Below are positions 54,318 to 62,341 of a stretch of 64,000 nt of DNA, piece by piece. The translations under genes and the position numbers were made by a program. The notes under the pieces are model-generated. The model did no database searches. It was not told where the DNA came from and worked only from the letters and a program-made list of their open reading frames with translations. Positions within the stretch are counted from its first letter, which is position 1. Each line of letters begins with the position of its first letter. This stretch comes from Salinimicrobium soli. Its GTDB lineage: Bacteria; Bacteroidota; Bacteroidia; Flavobacteriales; Flavobacteriaceae. The stretch is taken from positions 372,001-436,000 of the forward strand of contig NZ_JBLUWW010000001.1 in the NCBI RefSeq assembly GCF_048323655.1, in the 5' to 3' direction.

Positions 54318-54497
54318 TCATCTTTTCCCGTGCCGCTTATCCCAGCGATACCTGGCATAGAAGAAAATGAAGATCACCAGGAGGATTCCCACCAGGTAAG
54401 GCCATTGATCTTCTAAAAAGGTTTCTATGGCAAAACCATATTGTTCATCGGACGTAGCCGGTTTGTCTTTGGGTAAATGTTCTTGCTGAAAAGTCAT
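54318..54497 (-). CDS. Small single-pass membrane protein, 59 residues
   Basis: A short ORF (ATG at 54497, TGA at 54318). It has an acidic, disordered start (MTFQQEHLPKDKPATSDEQ), a membrane helix (about 33-49, PYLVGILLVIFIFFYAR) and a basic end (RWDKRHGKR), which is a normal inside-out topology. Not recognised. It lies 32 bases after a second tiny membrane protein gene on the same strand, which makes coding more likely. Confidence 0.6.
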   Translation of the reverse strand: MTFQQEHLPKDKPATSDEQYGFAIETFLEDQWPYLVGILLVIFIFFYARYRWDKRHGKR

Positions 54498-54529
54498 ACC
54501 TGAAAATACAAAAATTCAGGCAGCTGGCT

Positions 54530-54712
54530 TTAGGTCCAGTCATTTCTTTTCTTTCTGAAGAACATGAAGTAAATAAACAATGCTACAACGATGACAGCAA
54601 TGGCAGCCGATTCATAAAAATGACTCCCTACAAAATGACCAATAGCATATCCAATCTTGTAAGATGCACTTTCGGAAGTATTTTCTGCGGCCTGAAAAAA
54701 TAGTGCTAACAT
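54530..54712 (-). CDS. Small single-pass membrane protein, 60 residues
   Basis: A 60-residue protein with an N-terminal soluble segment (MLALFFQAAENTSESASYKIGYAIGH) and a membrane helix (about 36-52, AAIAVIVVALFIYFMFF) ending RKKRNDWT. Family unknown. It starts 3 bases after the enoyl-CoA hydratase stop, so it is likely cotranscribed with it. Confidence 0.65.
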   Translation of the reverse strand: MLALFFQAAENTSESASYKIGYAIGHFVGSHFYESAAIAVIVVALFIYFMFFRKKRNDWT

Positions 54713-54715
54713 ATT

Positions 54716-55486
54716 CTACTCTTTTTTAAACTTACTTAAAGCATTTTTGGTGAATTCAGAAAGCACCAGTTCTCCGGAAACTGCTGCCCTTTCGTAAAGC
54801 AGGTGTTCCCAATTTTCAGTTCCCGACCACAGCACTTTTTTCATTTCAGCAAGGGCTTCCGGATTATATCCGGAGAGTTGTGCTGTAAAATATTCCAGCT
54901 CCTTATCCATTTCAGGAATCGATTCAAAAACACGAGCGTATAAACCTTTTTCCTGCGCCCAATAAGCATTCTTCCAAACCTGTGCCGCAAGGGTTAGTTC
55001 CGCGAGGGCAGCGACGCCCATTTTGCGTTCTATTGCAGGGGCAATGACAAAGGGACCGATCCCAATGCTCAGTTCTGATAATTTTATAGCTGCCTTTTCA
55101 GTAGCGAAACAATAATCGCACGCCGCGGCTAAACCAACACCGCCTCCCACAGTCTTTCCATGAATACGGCCAATGATCAGCTTTTTACAACTGCGCATAG
55201 CATTGATGACCTTGGCAAAACCCGAAAAAAAGTGCCTTCCTTGTTCAATATTTTCCACCGCCAGTAGCTCATCGAACGAAGCGCCCGCACAAAAGGCCTT
55301 TTCCCCTTCAGATTTCAGGATGATCACTTTCACGGCATTATCTTCTGAAAGCTTGTCCAATTCCTTCTCGAGCCGGTCCAGTAGAACTCCGGGGAAGGAG
55401 TTGCTCGCAGGATGCCCGAATTCAAGGCTGGCTACTCCGTTTGTTATTTCTGTATAGAGACTTCCGTTTTCCCTGTTGGTGGTCAT
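54716..55486 (-). CDS. Enoyl-CoA hydratase/isomerase family protein
   Basis: A 256-residue crotonase-fold protein. The oxyanion hole and cofactor site are in EKAFCAGASFDELL and GRIHGKTVGGGVGLAAACDY. The two catalytic Glu positions of true hydratases are not clear: the first reads SELSIGIGPF. An isomerase or other crotonase reaction is possible. It forms a set with the two tiny membrane protein genes downstream. Confidence 0.88.
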   Translation of the reverse strand: MTTNRENGSLYTEITNGVASLEFGHPASNSFPGVLLDRLEKELDKLSEDNAVKVIILKSEGEKAFCAGASFDELLAVENIEQGRHFFSGFAKVINAMRSCKKLIIGRIHGKTVGGGVGLAAACDYCFATEKAAIKLSELSIGIGPFVIAPAIERKMGVAALAELTLAAQVWKNAYWAQEKGLYARVFESIPEMDKELEYFTAQLSGYNPEALAEMKKVLWSGTENWEHLLYERAAVSGELVLSEFTKNALSKFKKE

Positions 55487-55545
55487 TTTAGATGAATTTT
55501 TAGTAAAGTTACATTTTAAGTACGAAATACAATACTTCGAGACCT

Positions 55546-56874
55546 TCAGGCAGTCTTATGTAAATACTTCCTTCGGAATTTTATAACCAGCGCGCTGCTT
55601 CTTATCAGCATCCAGACAAAAAAGGCTATCCAGATAGCATAAAGGTTCAAGCCGAAGTAATCTCCAATCAGCAAAACCGGCGTAAATCCGAGGAAGGTTG
55701 CGGCTAACAGAACATTTCGAAGATATTTTGCCTCTCCCAGACCTTTAAAGATTCCGTCGAACATAAAGGCAATAGCATTGATTGGCTGCATGAACAGCAC
55801 CATCCAGAAAACCGAAGAGAACAGCACCAGCACGGTACTTTCTTTGCTAAAGATCAAGCCTATCTCTTCATAGAACAGGCTGCAGATCCCGATAAGAACG
55901 ATAGCGATAGTTATAGCATATTTGCTGATGTCGATGCTGAGATGCCACAGGCGTTTATAATCCTTCGCACCCAATAGTCGGCCGGAAATGGCATTTCCGG
56001 CATTGGCATAACCATCAATAAAAAAGGAAAAGAACAACCAGATATTCATCAGGATACTCTGAGCTGCGATATAGTTCTTGCCATAGTCTGTGGCATATGC
56101 ATTGGCGAGATAGATAGCGAAGTTTAAAGCGGCCGTTCGTACGAACAGGTTGGCGCTCATCAACAGCAGACCTTTCATTTGTGGATTTATATTGAAGCTT
56201 AAACGCAGCCCGAAAGGAGTTTTCCGGAAGAAAAAATGTAGGGCCATGATCAGCATCACAGCCTGAGAGATAACACTGGCATAGGCCGCTCCCCGCAAGT
56301 GCATAGCCGGTACAATCCCATCTATTCCATAAACCAGCAAATAATCCAGTCCCACATTCAAAAATGCTCCGGTTAGACTGCATTTCATAGCCCATAAGGT
56401 ATTTTGTAAACCTCTGAAGACCCCAAAAATGGCAAAAGTGACCAGGGTGAGGGGATAGCCCAGTGCTCTTATCTTATAGTATTCAGCAGCATAGTTCAAC
56501 ACCAGCCCTTCGGCATTATAGGCAGAGAAGATCATCCTGGCAAAATAAGCGGACAAAATGTAGATCAGGAGGCTCAATAGCAGGTTGAAGTAAATAGCCT
56601 GTGGCACCAAAGTTTTCACGGCATGTAATCGGCTGGCTCCAAGGTTTTGGGAAACCAGGGCAGAAATGGCGGTCTTGGTCTGGGCCACGATCCAGATAAT
56701 GGCAGAGAGAAAAGATCCCACGATACCCGCCGCTGCCAGTGATTCTACAGGATCTCTTTCCACGTTTCCAATAATGGCAATATCGGTAAGAGAGATAAGG
56801 GGCTCAGCTATACCGGCAATAATGGCGGGAATGGCAATTTTGTTGATCTCTCCGAAAGAAACTTTTCCCTTCAT
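55546..56874 (-). CDS. MATE-family efflux transporter (DinF-like)
   Basis: A 442-residue protein with 12 predicted membrane helices and the MATE pattern (IAIPAIIAGIAEPLISLTDIAIIG at the start, then a second similar half). DinF-type members export drugs or oxidised compounds using Na+ or H+. The start overlaps the stop of the GNAT gene by 4 bases (ATGA), so they are co-expressed. Confidence 0.93.
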   Translation of the reverse strand: MKGKVSFGEINKIAIPAIIAGIAEPLISLTDIAIIGNVERDPVESLAAAGIVGSFLSAIIWIVAQTKTAISALVSQNLGASRLHAVKTLVPQAIYFNLLLSLLIYILSAYFARMIFSAYNAEGLVLNYAAEYYKIRALGYPLTLVTFAIFGVFRGLQNTLWAMKCSLTGAFLNVGLDYLLVYGIDGIVPAMHLRGAAYASVISQAVMLIMALHFFFRKTPFGLRLSFNINPQMKGLLLMSANLFVRTAALNFAIYLANAYATDYGKNYIAAQSILMNIWLFFSFFIDGYANAGNAISGRLLGAKDYKRLWHLSIDISKYAITIAIVLIGICSLFYEEIGLIFSKESTVLVLFSSVFWMVLFMQPINAIAFMFDGIFKGLGEAKYLRNVLLAATFLGFTPVLLIGDYFGLNLYAIWIAFFVWMLIRSSALVIKFRRKYLHKTA

Positions 56875-57374
56875 TCCAGCACTTTTTCATAACAATAGAA
56901 AGGCTGGTCACTCTGCTTCGGAAAATAGATCTTTCCCAATTTTTTATAGCCCCGGGTCTCATAGAACCGCTGATTTCGCTCATTTTGACTAAAGGTGTCC
57001 AGGCGAACGGAAATATAACCTTCCTCCCTGGCCAGCTGCTCTGCAAAATCCATCAGTCTTTGTCCATTCCCGCTGCCCCAGCTCACCGGCCGGGTAGCCA
57101 GGCGATGGATGTACAGGTTGTTCACATTGGGAGTCAGCCACTCTATGGGTTCGTATTCGGCATCTATAACGGGTGTAATAACAATTATCCCCAACAGTTC
57201 GTGATTTTCCTCAAGCACGTAGAGTTCCTGCCTCTCAATATCCTTCTCCAGTTTTTCTTTAGACGGATAGAATTCATTCCACTGAAAAATGCCTTTTTTC
57301 TGCATGGCTCTGGCACAGGCCTCGGTGAGTTCTTTAGCCGGAATAAGATCAGATTTCTTTGCTTTTCGTATCAT
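56871..57374 (-). CDS. GNAT-family N-acetyltransferase
   Basis: A 167-residue acetyltransferase. The acetyl-CoA loop is a variant of Q/RxxGxG/A in RPVSWGSGNGQRLMDFA, and the C-terminal YETRGYKKLGK strand follows. Substrate is unknown. It overlaps the start of the MATE gene. Confidence 0.9.
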   Translation of the reverse strand: MIRKAKKSDLIPAKELTEACARAMQKKGIFQWNEFYPSKEKLEKDIERQELYVLEENHELLGIIVITPVIDAEYEPIEWLTPNVNNLYIHRLATRPVSWGSGNGQRLMDFAEQLAREEGYISVRLDTFSQNERNQRFYETRGYKKLGKIYFPKQSDQPFYCYEKVLE

Positions 57375-57449
57375 TCAGGAGGTAAAAGAAGAACAAAATT
57401 AATTTTAATAGAAAGAAAACAAACTCTTTACTGGTATAAATTAATTTAA

Positions 57450-57457
57450 TACATTTG
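57450..57457 (+). promoter_or_regulatory. -7 element (TACATTTG) of tRNA-Ala
   Basis: A perfect TAnnTTTG, 33 bases before the tRNA 5' end, which allows a short 5' leader to be processed by RNase P. Confidence 0.55.
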
Positions 57458-57489
57458 CCCCGTTGAATTTAACTGTTCAACGTCCAGAC

Positions 57490-57566
57490 GGGGGATTAGC
57501 TCAGCTGGCTAGAGCGTTTGGCTGGCAGCCAAAAGGTCATCGGTTCGACTCCGATATTCTCCACCA
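57490..57566 (+). tRNA. tRNA-Ala (anticodon GGC)
   Basis: A full cloverleaf with encoded CCA. Acceptor GGGGGAT/ATTCTCC includes the G3-U70 pair that marks alanine tRNAs. The anticodon stem TTTGG/CCAAA holds the loop CTGGCAG with anticodon GGC. The T-arm is ATCGG-TTCGACT-CCGAT. The discriminator is A. Confidence 0.97.
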
Positions 57567-58230
57567 GAAAAAACCACTGTTTTTACAGTGGTTTTTTTAT
57601 TTCTTGAAACCATTTACTGAGCCTCGTCGATCAAGAATCAGATAAATTAAATCCATTACCATACTATAATTAGGGCAAAAAGGGCGTCGGTTCCCCCGAC
57701 GATTCGGGGCGATATTCTCCACCAGAAAAAACCACTGTTTTTACAGTGGTTTTTTTATTTCTTGAAACCATTTACTGAGCCTCGTTGATCAAGAATCAGA
57801 TAAATTAAATCCACTACATTAATATAAATAAGGCCGAAAGGAGGTCGGTTCCCACGACAATTCGGGGCGATATTTTCCACAAGAAAAACCACTGTTTTTC
57901 ACAGTGGTTTTTTTATTTCCTGAAATATTTACTGAGCCTCGTCGATCAAGAATCGGATAAATTAAATCCATTACCATACTGTAATTAAGGACAAAATGGC
58001 ATCGATTCCCCCGACGATTCGGGGCGATATTCTCCACAAGAAAAACCACTGTTTTTACAGTGGTTTTTTTATTTCTTGAAACCATTTACTGAGCCTCGTC
58101 GATCAAGAATCAGATAAATTAAATCCATTACCATACTATAATTAGGGCAAAAAGGGCATCGGTTCCCCCGACGATTCGGGGCGATATTCTCCACAAGAAA
58201 AAACCACTGTTTTTCACAGTGGTTTTTTTG
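57552..58230 (+). repeat. Tandem array of 157-158 bp units from the tRNA-Ala 3' end and its terminator
   Basis: The region 57567-58304 has no gene. The tRNA's 3' end (CGATATTCTCCACCAG at 57552) recurs at 57710, 57868, 58025 and 58182 (spacing 158, 158, 157, 157). Each is followed by the CCACTGT/ACAGTGG terminator and by a conserved AT-rich spacer (ATTAAATCCA, CGTCGATCAAGAATC). In the copies the T-arm is altered to include CCCCGACGATTCGGGG, which can form its own hairpin. A further weak copy (AGAGCATTGGTTC) is near 58277. No other half of the tRNA is repeated. Confidence 0.93.
57574..57597 (+). terminator. Terminator of tRNA-Ala
   Basis: The stem CCACTGT/ACAGTGG is followed by seven T, starting 8 bases after the tRNA end. 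Copies of this hairpin recur at 57732, 57889, 58046 and 58204. Confidence 0.93.
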
Positions 58231-58304
58231 TTTCTGAATATTTCCGAGAGGAAAGTAATCCCTAAAAATGCCAAAAGAGCATTGGTTCTAAGGAGGATCA
58301 AGGT

Positions 58305-58676
58305 TTATTCTTTCACATACCTATATTGATAACAATCAAAGCACTCCTCGTAAAGCACCAGCTCATTTCCTTTTACCTCAAAAGAGTGCGGAGTACTACC
58401 GTCGTCATAAACGATCATTTTCTCCCTTTTTCCGGTCCGTATAGATTTGCGGGTTTCAAAATGGTAAGCCCTGGCCCCCATAAGAATACCTTTTTCATAT
58501 TCCTTAATACTGTCCCTGGTGATCACCAATGCCGGAATCTCTGAAGGCGTCCCTGCATTATCCACACGGCCGGTAATACCTCCCGAGGTTTCCTGCCATG
58601 TGTATTTGCCAACAAGATCGGGTGCTGCACAACTCAGGCTGAGCCCAAACAGAAATAGAATTGCTATCTTTTTCAT
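58305..58676 (-). CDS. Small lipoprotein, hypothetical
   Basis: A 123-residue lipoprotein. The ATG at 58676 starts a clean signal (MKKIAILFLFGLSLSC) and overlaps the stop of the upstream hydrolase by 4 bases (ATGA), whereas the longer frame begins inside that gene. The rest is a small beta-rich domain (GKYTWQETSGG, YHFETRKSIRTGKREKM, HSFEVKGNELVLYEECFDCYQYR). Its function is not recognised. It follows the tRNA array on the opposite strand. Confidence 0.8.
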   Translation of the reverse strand: MKKIAILFLFGLSLSCAAPDLVGKYTWQETSGGITGRVDNAGTPSEIPALVITRDSIKEYEKGILMGARAYHFETRKSIRTGKREKMIVYDDGSTPHSFEVKGNELVLYEECFDCYQYRYVKE

Positions 58677-59524
58677 AACTCTACAAAATTTACAACTTTT
58701 TTTACAATCTGCTGCATTGCCAACGGCAACTCTTCTTTTTCCCATGGATGTGAGGCTTCAAAAACGTGATCGCTTCCCTTCAGCAGGAACAATCGGGAGT
58801 TTTTTGACCATTTTTGAAGATCGTATGCATTTTCCACCTCCACGGTTTCATCATTGGTTCCATGAATGATCAAAAAAGGGATTTCCAGTTGCTTTGCTGC
58901 TCTTGAGATTGTAAGCCGCTCCTCGCTTTCTTTAAAATCTTCATAGAAGTCAAACAAATGCGGCATTTGCTGTTTGGTTCGGGTATTTTCTATATAAGCG
59001 ATCCCTTTTTGTTCCCAGGCTTTTAGTTCTTCTCCCTGTGGAAAACGATCTCCAAAATCACTTACCGCTGCCAGGGTAACCAGTTTTTTGACACGACGGT
59101 CTTCTGCAGCCTTGACCACTACCACGCCACCACCTCGGGAATGTCCCATAAGGGTAATGTTAGAAAGGTCAATAGCCTCCGGACTCGGAAAATCATTCCC
59201 ACAGATCCAGTCGAAAAGCACCTCCAGGTCATCGAGTTCTTTAGTATATGTATTCTCCCCAAAAGCATCCAGATCGGGAAAATCTATAGGCTGCTCCAAA
59301 GTACCTCCGTTAAAGGCAAAATTGAACTTCACGAACACGATACCCTGTGCAGCGAATTCTTCTGCCATCAAATTCCACGCTCCCCAATCTTTAAAACCTT
59401 TATAACCGTGACAGAATACCAGTACCGGCGCATTCTTTAGATCTTCCTCGTAAAAAACATCTGTGATCACAGGTCTGCCGTGCTTTCCTTTCAATGGAAT
59501 ATTTCTGTGTATTCTTAAACTCAT
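58673..59524 (-). CDS. Alpha/beta hydrolase, dienelactone hydrolase-like
   Basis: A 283-residue hydrolase. The nucleophile elbow is LMGHSRGGG, the acid in HGTNDETVEVE, and the His in KGSDHVFEASHPW. No further family can be fixed. It overlaps both neighbours by 4 bases (ATGA), so it is translated together with the AddB-like and lipoprotein genes. Confidence 0.9.
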   Translation of the reverse strand: MSLRIHRNIPLKGKHGRPVITDVFYEEDLKNAPVLVFCHGYKGFKDWGAWNLMAEEFAAQGIVFVKFNFAFNGGTLEQPIDFPDLDAFGENTYTKELDDLEVLFDWICGNDFPSPEAIDLSNITLMGHSRGGGVVVVKAAEDRRVKKLVTLAAVSDFGDRFPQGEELKAWEQKGIAYIENTRTKQQMPHLFDFYEDFKESEERLTISRAAKQLEIPFLIIHGTNDETVEVENAYDLQKWSKNSRLFLLKGSDHVFEASHPWEKEELPLAMQQIVKKVVNFVEL

Positions 59525-62277
59525 AATCTCACTTTTATTTCTTTTTCCTCGAAGGCTACTTCCGGATCAAAGATCTCCAGAATAAGATTCTGAAGCTGCA
59601 TTTTGAATGCTTCCATTGTCTCTTCGGAAATATCTGTGTCCTTTTTAGCTCCGTTACCTTTTTTGTCCTTTTTGGCAAACTTCAAAAATCCGGCCTGCAG
59701 ATTTTTAAAGGAGATTATCCCGGCTTCAACCGGCTTCTCAAATCCTCTTTCCCCCTGCATCATGAGAGCATACATCAAGATCTGGAAAGGCTTGCTATAA
59801 CTGTCATAGTCTGAAGCGATCTCGTTCCAGTCTACCACTTCCACCTTTGACTGCTCTACCTTACCGGTTTTGTAGTCAATGATCCTCTTCTTTCCATTAA
59901 AAAGATCGACCCTGTCAACCGTTCCTTTGATGTACACCGGAAACGAAAGTCCAGGCACCGGCAAGGCGATTCTCATTTTATCCTCTATTTGGATAATTTT
60001 GATGTGGTTCCCTTTAAGTACGCTCTTTTTCTCTGCCTTTAGAAAATTAGTGACATATCTCTTAGCCACCTCAAAAATGAGGAGATTTTTTCCCTTTTTC
60101 AAAGGGGCTTCAGAATAGTGTTTTTTGAACTGCACCCCAATTTCTTCAGGTGTTCTTTCTATCGCTTTTTCAAGGTCGTCCTCCTGCAATTCCTTCCCTA
60201 TCCAGGCCTCATAGAATTTCTCGAGCGTATCATGTACCACACTTCCCAGCGTATTATAGGCAACCGTTTCTTCTACTTCTTCGGGTTGTTTGATGTTCAA
60301 CACATACTGTTTATAAAAATCAAGAGGATTTCTAATATAAGTGGTCAATGCCGAAGGAGAGATCCCGGCTGCAGCCAGTTCCTGAAGACGGTTCAGAATA
60401 TCGGGAGTCTTTTTTATCACCTTCAATTCTGTTTGAATCGCCGGCACTTTTGGTGCTACCGTATACTCATTTAATTCGTGTTGTGGCTGCTTTTCCATTT
60501 CTAACTGGAGGAGGAAGCGGCTTTTTTCACCCGCATTAAGTCCGCCACTCTCTGTGTTGTACAGGAGATAGGCTCGTTCAGCTCTTTGCAGGAGGTGATA
60601 AAAATGGTAGGTATAAACGGCGTCCTTCTCTCGGTAAGTCGGAAGGTTATAGGCACATTTCAGATCAAACGGAATAAATGAGTTGCTGCTTTTACCTGCC
60701 GGTAAGACACCTTCGTTGACCGAAGTAAGAATGACTGTTTCAAAGTCAAGCACCCTGCTCTCCAGCATTCCCATCAACTGTAAACCTGTAAAAGGTTTTC
60801 CGCGGAAATCTACCGTCTTACTGCTCAACAGATCTTTATATAAGGTAAACAAGGATCTGATATCCTTTACATATTGATATTTTTCTAAAAGGCTTTGCAA
60901 CTGATTGAACAACAAATGGAACTGGTACAAAAATTCCAGCATCAGGCTGTCCTGATCCCTGTCGAGATTTTTCTTTGCTGTAAGCACCAGTTCTTGCAGG
61001 TTTTCAATTGCCTTGGAAGGATCTTGTTTCCAGGACTTGAAACACAGTTCATAGACATAATGCGCCTCTTGCGGCACCTGGGCCATTAACTCAGGAACTG
61101 TCAGGTAGACCAGGTTCTCTTTTTTGATCTTCTCTGCCACTTTTACTGAACTGTTTCCGGTGATCTTCTGGATCAAAGGATGATTACTGATCGCTGTAAT
61201 ATCCTTGTAGTAAAGTTCATCACCTTTTGCTGTAGAATGCATTTTTAAGAGGTGCTCAAAAAGGAAAGAAATGGGTGCGTTTTTAAGGGCAAACCCCATG
61301 GTGATATTGACATCGCCAATTCCCGGTGGTAAAGAATTAAGCACCGGCAGTAACAGATTTTCATCTCCCAGAACTACTGCGGTCTTAGCAATCTCTTCAG
61401 GGGACATTTTTGCCAACAGTTCGCCTACGTACTTAGCCTGGCCAATATTCTTTGGGATACCAATTACATCTATCTTCTTCGGTTTACTGAAATCATCAGA
61501 GATCATTTTGATCTCATTTTCCTCATAGAAAGGCCATTTTTTCAGATACTGTCTCAAGAACATAGAGACATTATGCTGTTCATCATCCAGGAAGCTACGG
61601 TCGATATCCCAAAACACTTCCGCTTTTTTATGTTCCAGCATCTTCTGAATGATCTCCTGTTCCGCAGTATTTAGGGCATTGAAACCAACAAAAATAAAAG
61701 GCCCTGTTTCCTTAGCCAGATAACCCTCAATGCTTTCTGCCGCCTTTCTATAGACCATCCCCTGATACGCCAGTCCGTTCTCCTCGAGACCTTTTCTCAG
61801 CTTTTCATAGTACAGTGGAAGTCTGTTCCAGAAGGACAAATAATTCATCATTAGAGGCGTTCGCTCCTCCTGCAGGTACCAATGGTTCATCTGCTGAATA
61901 TTTTCAAGATACCCAAAGAAGGATTTGTAATCGATGAGGTACCTATCAATTTCATTAAAATCGTAGAGTAAAGTTTGAGCCCAGGAAGAAAATGTATCGA
62001 AATTTTCCCTTTTTTCTATGGGAGTACACTCGAGATATACCCGGTAAAATTCAAACAGGGCAGTGATATTATCTGCTGAATCTACTCCGGCCACTTCTTC
62101 TGAAAAATCTTCTATACTCAAAACTCGTGGAGCAAAAAAAGAAGACCCGCCCATGGCAGCGAGCTGCTTTAAAAGAAAGGAGCCCGCCCTTTTACTAGGG
62201 AGGACAAAAGTATATTCAGAAAGGGGTTTTTCTCTGGAAACAAGTTCTTGAAGGACCTGGGTTATGAATGTTGTCAT
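59521..62277 (-). CDS. PD-(D/E)XK nuclease, AddB-like
   Basis: A 918-residue protein. The last ~270 residues are a RecB-type PD-(D/E)XK nuclease: His in GSVVHDTLEKFYEA, Asp in KGTVDRVDLF, and DYK in RIIDYKTGKV. The first ~600 residues resemble the inactive-helicase part of AddB (TFVLPSKRAGSFLLKQLA), with no Walker A motif. It is likely part of double-strand-break processing with an AddA-type helicase nuclease, which is not in the window. It is first in an overlapping three-gene set. Confidence 0.88.
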   Translation of the reverse strand: MTTFITQVLQELVSREKPLSEYTFVLPSKRAGSFLLKQLAAMGGSSFFAPRVLSIEDFSEEVAGVDSADNITALFEFYRVYLECTPIEKRENFDTFSSWAQTLLYDFNEIDRYLIDYKSFFGYLENIQQMNHWYLQEERTPLMMNYLSFWNRLPLYYEKLRKGLEENGLAYQGMVYRKAAESIEGYLAKETGPFIFVGFNALNTAEQEIIQKMLEHKKAEVFWDIDRSFLDDEQHNVSMFLRQYLKKWPFYEENEIKMISDDFSKPKKIDVIGIPKNIGQAKYVGELLAKMSPEEIAKTAVVLGDENLLLPVLNSLPPGIGDVNITMGFALKNAPISFLFEHLLKMHSTAKGDELYYKDITAISNHPLIQKITGNSSVKVAEKIKKENLVYLTVPELMAQVPQEAHYVYELCFKSWKQDPSKAIENLQELVLTAKKNLDRDQDSLMLEFLYQFHLLFNQLQSLLEKYQYVKDIRSLFTLYKDLLSSKTVDFRGKPFTGLQLMGMLESRVLDFETVILTSVNEGVLPAGKSSNSFIPFDLKCAYNLPTYREKDAVYTYHFYHLLQRAERAYLLYNTESGGLNAGEKSRFLLQLEMEKQPQHELNEYTVAPKVPAIQTELKVIKKTPDILNRLQELAAAGISPSALTTYIRNPLDFYKQYVLNIKQPEEVEETVAYNTLGSVVHDTLEKFYEAWIGKELQEDDLEKAIERTPEEIGVQFKKHYSEAPLKKGKNLLIFEVAKRYVTNFLKAEKKSVLKGNHIKIIQIEDKMRIALPVPGLSFPVYIKGTVDRVDLFNGKKRIIDYKTGKVEQSKVEVVDWNEIASDYDSYSKPFQILMYALMMQGERGFEKPVEAGIISFKNLQAGFLKFAKKDKKGNGAKKDTDISEETMEAFKMQLQNLILEIFDPEVAFEEKEIKVRL

Positions 62278-62289
62278 GCCTTAAAAATA

Positions 62290-62319
62290 AAAAACGCCCC
62301 GATGATATCGGAGCGTTTT
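62290..62319 (-). terminator. Terminator of the OmpA-family gene
   Basis: AAAACGC/GCGTTTT with an inner CCGAT/ATCGG stem, followed on the minus strand by six T. It separates the OmpA gene from the AddB set. Confidence 0.88.
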
Positions 62320-62341
62320 CTAAAACTTTATTTTTTAGTTA

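Noticed and set aside
57819..58085. An 88-residue minus-strand ORF and a plus-strand ORF across the tRNA (57463-57645)
   Set aside because: They are products of the repeat array and of the tRNA itself and have no protein-like character.
57552..58230. The 157-bp array as a CRISPR array
   Set aside because: The units are long, lack unique spacers of regular size, contain terminators and tRNA sequence, and there are no cas genes.
57490..58304. An integrative element at tRNA-Ala
   Set aside because: There is no integrase, relaxase or cargo; the flanking genes look like core genome.
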